A stretch of 21,094 nucleotides of DNA. Origin: Gp13-AA77 sp036521995. Lineage in GTDB: Bacteria; Acidobacteriota; Terriglobia; UBA7540. Shown here in pieces: positions 15,721 to 21,094 of this stretch. The notes beneath the pieces were generated by a model that ran no database searches, had not been told where the DNA came from, and worked only from the letters and a program-made list of their open reading frames with translations. Location: positions 1 to 21,094 of the forward strand of contig DATDGR010000161.1 in assembly GCA_036521995.1 (NCBI GenBank), read 5' to 3'. The position numbers and the translations under genes were made by a program. Numbering within the stretch: position 1 is the first letter of the stretch; every line of letters begins with the position of its first letter.

Positions 15721-16932
15721 CTACGTCATCTGGCCGAGCAGACCATCCAGGTCTATCGCGCTGCTGGACTCGGTGCCTCGCGGCAGGGACGGCGCGATGG
15801 CCAGCGCCTCATGATGATCTTCAAACCAAGCCAGGAACGACGACTGTTCCGCACCCGCCAGGCGCTGCTGATTCAGCCAAGTCAGATAGGCACCCATGTC
15901 AGCATCGACCAGCGAGCCCTCCGGATCGAGCCTGGTGTTTGACGGCTTTCCTGAAATCAGTTCATTCATGGGGCGCTGGCGCTGCCGGGGTGCGAAGCGC
16001 GCCAGGAGTGTAACCGGTTGGGCGCGCCGTAACGCCTCCCGCGCCGTCCACTGCACAAAAATAGTACTGAAGATCTGCGTTCCGGAACCCTCGGTGAGCA
16101 CGTTGACCTGGAAACGGTTGAGCACCGCTTCGGCGTCGCCGCCGCTTAAACCCAGCTCTTCCGGACGCAAACGGGTCATCATGGTACGGAGCGCCTCCGG
16201 ACCGCCGATGCCCGACTGGATCGCCTTCTCCATCTTGTTCAACAAGGCCGTGCGAACCGGCGCCAGCGAATTGTAGGAAATGCGGCTGAGCGCTGCGCAG
16301 GAGACAGCCTCTTCCGTGCCGCCGTCGACGTACCAATGAGCGTAAGGGACCGGATGAGCTGTCGCTCTCGCGGCAACCGCGTCCAGGAGAATCTTGAAGC
16401 CGTTCTCCGAGCTGACCTGTTTGAAGTAAACGCCGTGCGGCCGAAGCTTCCGGAACAACGGATAGCTGTTGTCCGCCACTCCCTGTCCCAGGACCACGAT
16501 TCCGAGACGCGCCATCGCAGGCGGCTCCGGCGGCGCCGCCGTGCTATAGCGGTGAAGATAGTCGACCGCCGCCCGGTGGAAAGCATCGATCTGGTGGCTG
16601 GCCCAGAGGTAGGCCGATAGCCGGTCCGAGTATTCTTCGGGGGAGTTCACCCAGTCGAGACGCTCCAGTTCGGACGAAAGCCGCACCTGGGCGAAGCCCG
16701 TCATCGCCTGCTGCAGCCGGTCAGGCGAGAGCGACCCCAGGTAGGCTAGCTGCCTGTCCAAATCCTTGCGCTCCGCCGGGAACTTCCAGTCGTAAGCAAT
16801 GACCTCTCGCAGCAGGACGGGCGCAAAACTGGCCGGAAGCTGCCGGAAGAGCGCGACCCGGCCAGAGGCTAGCTGCCTAGCTTGTGGGGGGTAAGCCTTA
16901 AACTGCTCGACGGTGAGCTCACTCGGAAGCAT
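15721..16932 (-). CDS. Unrecognised 403-aa protein in phosphatase/TPR cluster
   Basis: I do not recognise a family. There is no signal peptide or transmembrane helix, so it should be cytosolic. Residues 1-130 are mostly helical and charged (AERKDLDRQLAYLGSLSPDRLQ, SDRLSAYLWASHQIDAFHRA). About 140-185 contain an alpha/beta-like stretch (ARLGIVVLGQGV, LRPHGVYFKQV). A central segment has HWYVDGGTEEA, and later comes a strand pair (NRFQVNVLTEG, TQIFSTIFVQW). The C-terminus is Ser/Leu-rich. The ATG lies 5 bp after the upstream phosphatase-like gene, whose tail supplies a GGAGG, so the two are co-transcribed. Composition matches the neighbours and the frame is intact, supporting a real gene. It may be a dedicated partner of the upstream protein. 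Confidence 0.7.
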   Translation of the reverse strand: MLPSELTVEQFKAYPPQARQLASGRVALFRQLPASFAPVLLREVIAYDWKFPAERKDLDRQLAYLGSLSPDRLQQAMTGFAQVRLSSELERLDWVNSPEEYSDRLSAYLWASHQIDAFHRAAVDYLHRYSTAAPPEPPAMARLGIVVLGQGVADNSYPLFRKLRPHGVYFKQVSSENGFKILLDAVAARATAHPVPYAHWYVDGGTEEAVSCAALSRISYNSLAPVRTALLNKMEKAIQSGIGGPEALRTMMTRLRPEELGLSGGDAEAVLNRFQVNVLTEGSGTQIFSTIFVQWTAREALRRAQPVTLLARFAPRQRQRPMNELISGKPSNTRLDPEGSLVDADMGAYLTWLNQQRLAGAEQSSFLAWFEDHHEALAIAPSLPRGTESSSAIDLDGLLGQMT

Positions 16933-16937
16933 CGCAA

Positions 16938-18125
16938 TTACGCGACCTCCGTCAGCGGCTTGCCTTGCGCCAGCCGGGGTGAGAATCCGAGTACGGCGCC
17001 AAGGGTTGGGACCAGATCGGTGGGTTCCACCGCCCGATCGACCACCACATTCTCTCGGATACCCGGCCCCAGCGCCATCATCCAGGTGGTGCGGGAGAGC
17101 GGATCGCCGGTGCGATGGTGCTGGAATCCATTCCCGCCCGCGTCGGTATCCGAATCGCGGCCGAAGTCCGGCAGGATAAACAGGGTGGTTTTGCCCGCGT
17201 ACTCAGGCTCGCTCTGAATCGTCTTCCAGATCTCGGCGCAGAGACGGTCCGACCGCTGGATGCCGTCGATATAAAGCGAGTAGGCCCCCGAGTGCGCGAT
17301 GTCGATGTCGTGCAGCGTGATCCAGAGCAGGCTGGGCGCGAGTTGCCGCATGAGCTCCCGCGCGACATACACGGAAAGCTCATCCGGACTGGCCAGGCTG
17401 CGGGCGTGCGCGGTAAAATCCGCTACCGATAGCTTGAGGATCTCCGCGAGCTGCTGCAGCTCCACCTCGCTCCCACTGAGTTCCGGAGTATAGAGCGGAG
17501 TTTCGTAGTTATCGCGCAGAAGGTGCTCGTATTCTACTCTTCCGCCCGAAGCGAGCGCCGCCGTCAGCAGACGCTTGGGCAGGATCACGCCCGCCCCGAG
17601 CCCCGCACCGTAAGAGCGATTTCCGCTCTCGCCAATGCGGTTGAAGCCGTTGCTGGGCGCTACCACCCAGGTGTCGGATGCCGGCCGCCTTAGATCCCTG
17701 CGGAAATACTCAAAAACTGTGGGATTGTCGGGAGGGACGGCGGCAAAGTTGTTGAAGGTCTCATACACACCCGTGGCCAGGCTAGCGGTAGCGACATAGT
17801 GCCCCAGAATGCCCCGATTGACCACCTGAGTGAAGAATGTTGCCTGGGGAATGAGTTCCGAAAGGAGATGCGGAATATTCTCCTGACCTTCCGGCATGAA
17901 GGTCTCCTCGTCGCGCGCGCCTCCACCGAAGGTAACCACCACCACCTTGCGGCCTCGTGCCGAAGCCAGTGTCTTCAACGGAGCTAAACTGAACACGGCG
18001 GTGGCTGCGCTCGCACCGGTCACGGCACGAAGGAAATCGCGACGATTCCATGAGACCGCCTGCGCTATCTCACGCGGGCTCAGATTCGTGAGATATTTTC
18101 GTAACACGTGTGTTTTCTGCAACAT
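16938..18125 (-). CDS. Tat-exported alkaline-phosphatase-superfamily (sulfatase/DUF1501-like) protein
   Basis: The 395-aa product carries a twin-arginine signal NRRDFLRAVTGASAAT (about residues 27-42) and a hydrophobic run ending LKTLASA. The body has an alkaline-phosphatase-superfamily layout: a first strand VVVVTFGGGARDEETF, a GHYVATASLATGVYET block, a DIDIAHSGAYSLYIDGI block with Asp and His, and DFGRDSDTDAGGNGFQHH followed by GDP near the C-terminus, resembling DUF1501/sulfatase proteins. The usual metal-binding Asp after the first strand is replaced by Gly-Gly, so the metal site may be altered. Start: ATG 18125 is preferred because it places the RR motif normally; an in-frame TTG at 18251 would add 42 Lys/Arg-rich residues. 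It is the first gene of the five-gene cluster. Substrate is unknown. Confidence 0.65.
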   Translation of the reverse strand: MLQKTHVLRKYLTNLSPREIAQAVSWNRRDFLRAVTGASAATAVFSLAPLKTLASARGRKVVVVTFGGGARDEETFMPEGQENIPHLLSELIPQATFFTQVVNRGILGHYVATASLATGVYETFNNFAAVPPDNPTVFEYFRRDLRRPASDTWVVAPSNGFNRIGESGNRSYGAGLGAGVILPKRLLTAALASGGRVEYEHLLRDNYETPLYTPELSGSEVELQQLAEILKLSVADFTAHARSLASPDELSVYVARELMRQLAPSLLWITLHDIDIAHSGAYSLYIDGIQRSDRLCAEIWKTIQSEPEYAGKTTLFILPDFGRDSDTDAGGNGFQHHRTGDPLSRTTWMMALGPGIRENVVVDRAVEPTDLVPTLGAVLGFSPRLAQGKPLTEVA

Positions 18126-18308
18126 CGTGGCTTCGTTCGTAAGCTGCTCACTTCTCCTTGAACCGCTGTCCGGCCCGGGCGTCCGGAACCCTCCCGACTC
18201 GGGCTTGTTTTGGATTTCGTTCGTTTTCGCTTTCTTGACCCGTTTCTCCAACTTTGTGTATTTATAATCAGTCTGTTAAGAGTTTGGATTCCTTTCAAAT
18301 CAATCTTG

Positions 18309-18336
18309 GCTATATTTCGCACATTTACGAAGTAAA
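18309..18336 (-). promoter_or_regulatory. Candidate proximal promoter for the phosphatase/TPR cluster
   Basis: Read on the - strand, TTTACT (18331-18336) is followed after 16 bp by TATAGC (18309-18314), each matching four of six sigma-70 consensus bases. It lies inside the AT-rich island, and the palindrome at 18323-18337 spans the -35, a position suited to a repressor site. It would give a leader of about 180 nt before ATG 18125. Confidence 0.3.
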
Positions 18337-18547
18337 TTTAAACAATTACAAATAGTTATAAGCTTGGCTTCGAAAATGGATAATCGAAAACTCGGGGGTG
18401 CCACTGACATTGACTGGCGGGCTTCGTATCCTGCTCCCCTACCCCAATTGCCATTCTCCCGTCGCGCCTGAGAAGAGCGTTGCCGAACTCGCGTCGAGAC
18501 GACCATCGGAGGCTCATTAGGACTCACGAGAAAGCCCCATAAGACTC

Positions 18548-18577
18548 CATATACTTTAAACCTCGAGCCGCTGTCAA
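18548..18577 (-). promoter_or_regulatory. Candidate distal promoter with perfect -35 (minus strand)
   Basis: Read on the - strand, TTGACA (18572-18577) is a perfect sigma-70 -35 element, followed after 18 bp by TATATG (18548-18553). It lies just past the cupredoxin stop and points toward the phosphatase/TPR cluster. Transcription from here would make a leader of about 415 nt, or a separate small RNA, across the AT-rich island. Confidence 0.4.
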
Positions 18578-18639
18578 GGGAGCGACCACCTCTCTCCTGC
18601 CACCTCCACCAAGCGGAAGCCGAGTTGTTGGCCGGGAGG

Positions 18640-19050
18640 TCAAGGGTTCGAAGTCGAAGCGCTGCCGGAGGCCGGCTCCACAACTAACTTGCCCTTCATG
18701 CGGTGGTGTCCAATGCCGCAGACCACCGAGCACTCGAAGGGGAAGGTGCCGGCCTTGTCGGCCCTGAATTCGACGGTGGTCGGAACCCCCTTCTCGAGCC
18801 GTTGATCGATGTCGTAAGCCGCCAGCTTGATGCCATGGTCGCGGTCGGTAGCTGTGATGACGAGCTTCACCTGATCACCTTGTTTTACCGTGATGACCGC
18901 CGGATCGAATTCGTACTTCTTGGCGGTCATTTGAATGGTGGCGGCCGTCGAGGAGGCTGGAGCGCTCTGCTGGGCGCAGAGGCTGGGGCCTATCCGACTG
19001 AGAATGAAAAGCAGGGCAGTGCTCAGAATAATTCTCCATTCTCGGGTCAT
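18640..19050 (-). CDS. Exported cupredoxin with CuA-type (cytochrome oxidase subunit II-like) copper site
   Basis: The 136-aa product has a Sec signal peptide (IILSTALLFILSRIGPSLCA, cleavage near 26) and a single cupredoxin domain of about 90 residues. Ligands visible are His72 (DRDHGIKL) and the cluster Cys107-x3-Cys111-x3-His115-x2-Met118 (CSVVCGIGHHRM), the arrangement of the CuA centre in cytochrome oxidase subunit II. It lacks the transmembrane hairpin of subunit II, so it is a free periplasmic CuA-like protein, possibly an electron carrier or copper handler. The Glu usual between the cysteines is Val. The Shine-Dalgarno AGGAGAAGG just before ATG 19050 is excellent. It follows the methyltransferase gene and is overlapped by that frame. 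Confidence 0.87.
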   Translation of the reverse strand: MTREWRIILSTALLFILSRIGPSLCAQQSAPASSTAATIQMTAKKYEFDPAVITVKQGDQVKLVITATDRDHGIKLAAYDIDQRLEKGVPTTVEFRADKAGTFPFECSVVCGIGHHRMKGKLVVEPASGSASTSNP

Positions 19051-19804
19051 AGGCCTTCTCCTGTCGTGAAATGTAAACGTTGACGGCTTCCGCCTTCACC
19101 CGATTTTCGGCGGCCGGCGACGGAGTGTTCCAGAGCGTGAGACCCAGACGAAAAGGCGCCATGGGGTACACTTCGAAATCTCCGAAGCCGGCTGCGGAGG
19201 CGAGTTCCTCGAGCTCAGACCGTGTATAGGCCTGGCGCACGCTGGCCATGCCGTCGAGCCGCGAGGCGCGGTGGCGCCAGAACCAGGGCGCCACACGAAC
19301 GAACAGAAAGGGTAGCCAATGCCGCGCCAGATCATTGATGACCACGGCATCGCGGGCTACCGAGCCCAGAGCGCCGAGAAGAGCCAGCGCCCGCTCCCCA
19401 GAGAAATGGTGCAAAAACAGGTTGCAAGTGACGAGGTCAAAGCTTCTTTCACGGAACGGCAGCGCCACAGCGTTCGCGACCACCGGATGAAGCCCTTCGG
19501 TAACGGGACGGCCCACCTCAAGATGGCTCAAGCGGCAGTCGAGAACGAAGAACTCCGCTTCGATACCCCAATGGCGCAATTCCCGGCGCAAGCTCCCGGC
19601 CAGGCGTCCGTCTCCGGCTCCGACGTCGAGGACCCGCAGGCGGCGCCTGCCCGTCCGGCGGAAGTAGCGTCCAAGCAGGCTCAGGCTGCCCGACACTCCG
19701 CCCAGATACCGGTTAATGCGCCACAGATCGTCCAGGTTTCCCTGAACCTCATCCGGCTTCAAAAGACCGAGATCGAGCAACTCCACCGAAGTAATCCGGC
19801 GCAT
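18875..19804 (-). CDS. Class I SAM-dependent methyltransferase, frame running into the cupredoxin gene
   Basis: Motif I LDVGAGDGRLAG (about residues 59-70 from ATG 19804) binds S-adenosylmethionine. LPFRERSFDLVTCNLFLHHF is the UbiE/methyltransferase-11-type motif, followed by VVINDLARHWLP and a C-terminal YTRSELEELASAAGF segment. The conserved fold ends near residue 225, but the frame stays open for about 84 more residues, the last 58 of which overlap the cupredoxin gene out of frame. The tail has no recognisable domain. ATG 19804 with GAGG upstream is preferred; GTG 19837 is an alternative. The substrate is unknown; related proteins methylate small molecules such as quinones or polyketides. 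Either the stop codon was lost by an indel or the overlap is genuine. Confidence 0.8.
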   Translation of the reverse strand: MRRITSVELLDLGLLKPDEVQGNLDDLWRINRYLGGVSGSLSLLGRYFRRTGRRRLRVLDVGAGDGRLAGSLRRELRHWGIEAEFFVLDCRLSHLEVGRPVTEGLHPVVANAVALPFRERSFDLVTCNLFLHHFSGERALALLGALGSVARDAVVINDLARHWLPFLFVRVAPWFWRHRASRLDGMASVRQAYTRSELEELASAAGFGDFEVYPMAPFRLGLTLWNTPSPAAENRVKAEAVNVYISRQEKAYDPRMENYSEHCPAFHSQSDRPQPLRPAERSSLLDGRHHSNDRQEVRIRSGGHHGKTR

Positions 19805-19875
19805 GAGGCCTCGGCACTGAAATGATGGCAACCGCACTCGCCCAACTGGAAGCCCAACCTGCCTATTTCCGTTCG

Positions 19876-19884
19876 ATCATAACA
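19876..19884 (-). promoter_or_regulatory. Extended -10 promoter candidate for the methyltransferase gene
   Basis: On the - strand the sequence TGTTATGAT combines a TGn extension with TATGAT (five of six -10 bases). It would give a leader of about 65 nt before ATG 19804. No good -35 hexamer is present at 17 bp, which extended -10 promoters can tolerate. Confidence 0.4.
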
Positions 19885-19970
19885 CCGTTGCGCGCCGGCA
19901 ACTGCCTGGAGTCCCTGGCTTTGACGGAAAGCTGCGAGAGAGACCTGCCCAGTCAGATCTCAAGACCCAC

Positions 19971-19999
19971 GTCTCGCGGGTTCGAGACTCACATAGTAT
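19971..19999 (+). promoter_or_regulatory. Palindrome plus -10-like element upstream of the HTH-GNAT gene
   Basis: GTCTCG (19971-19976) and CGAGAC (19983-19988) form a perfect 6-bp inverted repeat around CGGGTT. TAGTAT (19994-19999), a -10-like hexamer, follows. The palindrome thus occupies the -35/spacer position, where a bound regulator would block transcription. The next gene encodes a helix-turn-helix protein and starts 41 bp after the -10, so self-regulation is possible but speculative. Confidence 0.3.
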
Positions 20000-20039
20000 C
20001 TTAGTAATGAGCACAGCCGTGTTGCTCCCAGGAGATCGC

Positions 20040-21094
20040 ATGCCGGCGCGGCGCCCGCTGACCGAAGAATCTACCGCGGAAGTGAAGGCGGTCCTGAAGA
20101 ACTCGCGCAGCAAGGATGAGTTCCGGCGAGCGCTCTGTGTCTGGCTTCGTGAGGGGCTAGGGATGACCGTGGACCAGGTGGCAGCCGCTGTGGGCTGGTC
20201 CCCCGCTTACGTCCGGTTAGTGAAGTCGAAGTACTTGCGGAAAGGGGCTTCGGCCCTTGAGGGGCCGGGGCGTGGGGGGAGGCGGCGGAACGTCCTGAGC
20301 GAGGCTGACGAGCGCAAGCTGCTCCGGCGGCTGCGCGACGACTCCTGGCCCAACAGCGTTGTGGACTTCCGTATGATCCATCAGGCGGTGGAGAAGCAGG
20401 CCGGCCGCCACGTGAACCCCTCCATCGTGCAGCGGATGCTCAGCCGGCATGGCTGGGCCCGCGGCGCCTGGGTCGCCATTCCCAAGCACTACCCCTCGGC
20501 GAGCGTTACCGCGCGCCTCTTTCCGAGCTCGCCCTCCGGCCAGGCGGACGAAGCAGCCAGCGCCCCAGGGCAGCAGCCCCACCAGCCATCGGAGCCCGAG
20601 AAGCCCCACCAGGCGGATAAGGCCCGGCGGGCACGCCGCTCGGGAGTGTGGTACCCGCTGCGCGACGCCGCCGAAGGGGGGCCTGGGGAGGGGAATCAAG
20701 AGAAGGCAGGCAGCCCGGAGAGCCCGGAGGGCCCGCACGATGAAGGGCCTTCTCAGGGGGCGAGCCCCACCGAGCTTACAGGATGGGGCCGCTGGCTCCG
20801 GGACCTTCGCGAGGCGGACGGCCCGCAGGTGCCTGAATTCGTCCGCCGCCATTGGCGTACGGACAAGATCGTGGTCCACGGCCAGGTATTCTCGCCCGCC
20901 GAGCTCGCGGGCGTGGGGGCCTTCGAGGCCAACACCCTGGTGGGACTGGTTACCTATAACCTGGAGGGCGAGGACCTGGAGATTGTCACCCTGGCGAGCG
21001 ACCGTCCCGGAAAGGGACTCGGCTCCCAACTGCTGGCGAGCGCGGTTGAATTGTCCCGCCAGGCGAGGTTGCGCCGGCTGTGGCTGATCACTAC
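20040..21094 (+). CDS. IS630-like helix-turn-helix protein fused to a GNAT acetyltransferase, 3' end cut by window
   Basis: The frame is open from ATG 20040 to the window end (351 codons, no stop). AGGAG at 20030-20034 sets this start over ATG 20007. Residues 8-75 resemble the first helix-turn-helix of IS630/Tc1-type transposases (MTVDQVAAAVGWSPAYVRLVKSKY). About 84-145 resemble the following winged HTH (LSEADERKLLRRL, VVDFRMIHQAVEKQ, NPSIVQRMLSRHGWARG). Residues 146-260 are a Pro/Gly/Glu/Ala-rich linker with PESPEGP-like runs. From about 262 a GNAT fold appears: TLVGLVTYNLEG, LEIVTLASDRPGKGLGSQLL (acetyl-CoA loop R/Q-x-x-G-x-G form), then LRRLWLIT. No DDE transposase catalytic domain is present. 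It could be a domesticated DNA-binding acetyltransferase; the substrate is unknown. Confidence 0.75.
   Translation, partial: MPARRPLTEESTAEVKAVLKNSRSKDEFRRALCVWLREGLGMTVDQVAAAVGWSPAYVRLVKSKYLRKGASALEGPGRGGRRRNVLSEADERKLLRRLRDDSWPNSVVDFRMIHQAVEKQAGRHVNPSIVQRMLSRHGWARGAWVAIPKHYPSASVTARLFPSSPSGQADEAASAPGQQPHQPSEPEKPHQADKARRARRSGVWYPLRDAAEGGPGEGNQEKAGSPESPEGPHDEGPSQGASPTELTGWGRWLRDLREADGPQVPEFVRRHWRTDKIVVHGQVFSPAELAGVGAFEANTLVGLVTYNLEGEDLEIVTLASDRPGKGLGSQLLASAVELSRQARLRRLWLIT

Larger units (their letters stand above)
18126..18639. other. Intergenic region with AT-rich island upstream of the phosphatase/TPR cluster
   Basis: This stretch of about 514 bp has no convincing gene. Roughly 18240-18395 is strikingly AT-rich against an otherwise GC-rich window, with a palindrome ATTTAC-gaa-GTAAAT (18323-18337). 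The rest is ordinary in composition. A 127-codon ORF on the - strand (18300-18683) is low-complexity and overlaps the cupredoxin gene end, so I treat it as spurious. Two candidate - strand promoters are listed separately. No tRNA or riboswitch could be recognised. Confidence 0.5.

Noticed and set aside
18400..18540. Possible hammerhead-like (CTAATGAG) and cobalamin-riboswitch-like (GCCACTG) fragments
   Set aside because: The required companion core elements (GAAA with closing stems; the other conserved B12 boxes) are not found at suitable distances.
18300..18683. 127-codon frame on the - strand between the cupredoxin and phosphatase-like genes
   Set aside because: No ribosome-binding site or domain, odd composition, crosses the AT-rich island and overlaps the cupredoxin 3' end.
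19971..19995. GGGTTCGAGAC resembling a tRNA T-arm; a similar GGGTTCGAA occurs near 18654
   Set aside because: No acceptor stem, anticodon arm or D-arm can be built around either; the first is better explained as a simple palindrome.
20040..20480. An IS630-family insertion sequence
   Set aside because: Only the DNA-binding region is similar; there is no DDE catalytic domain, no terminal inverted repeats and no TA target duplication visible, and the frame continues into a GNAT domain.
20217..21029. Frames on the - strand (270 codons) and in another + frame (20449-21087) at the window end
   Set aside because: Both are Pro/Arg/Ala-rich shadows; the frame from ATG 20040 carries the recognisable HTH and GNAT motifs and a Shine-Dalgarno.

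Overview
The window reads as a chromosomal segment of a high-GC, Gram-negative, two-membrane bacterium. Lipid A/LPS-core genes, an OprB-like outer-membrane porin, Sec and Tat export signals, tandem DUF4097 proteins and a run of exported TPR proteins together fit an acidobacterium best. That placement is an inference from gene content; no rRNA or marker gene here proves it.

Left part (1-4330, + strand): the 3' end of a Kdo transferase gene (waaA), then lpxK and a waaF-type heptosyltransferase. These are joined by stop/start overlaps with non-ATG starts (GTGA, then TTGA), so they form a tightly coupled lipid A/inner-core operon. After an intergenic gap comes an exported OprB-type porin. Its stop lies 4 bp from the end of a convergent operon.

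Centre-left (4335-7061, - strand): mntH (Nramp metal transporter), a UspA-type stress protein and purU (formyltetrahydrofolate deformylase), transcribed in that order. A 365-bp divergent spacer separates mntH from a + strand unit: an unrecognised 198-aa protein and two tandem, exported DUF4097 paralogues built from TGSG rungs of about 18 residues. The second paralogue is longer by two rungs.

Centre-right (10105-18125, - strand): a five-gene cluster. In transcription order it holds a Tat-exported alkaline-phosphatase-superfamily protein, an unrecognised 403-aa protein without a signal peptide, and three exported TPR proteins (866, 494 and 453 aa). The last two share a C-terminal half but carry different N-terminal domains, and their genes overlap by ATGA. 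A 500-bp upstream region holds an AT-rich island and two candidate promoters. The co-localisation suggests one envelope-associated function, but I cannot name it.

Right end (18640-21094): a small exported cupredoxin with a CuA-type ligand set, preceded by a SAM-dependent methyltransferase whose reading frame runs 176 bp into the cupredoxin gene. Divergent from these, and cut by the window edge, is an open + strand gene. It encodes an IS630-transposase-like double helix-turn-helix region, a long low-complexity linker and a GNAT acetyltransferase domain, with no transposase catalytic domain. A small palindrome lies just upstream. This fusion is the most unusual object in the window.
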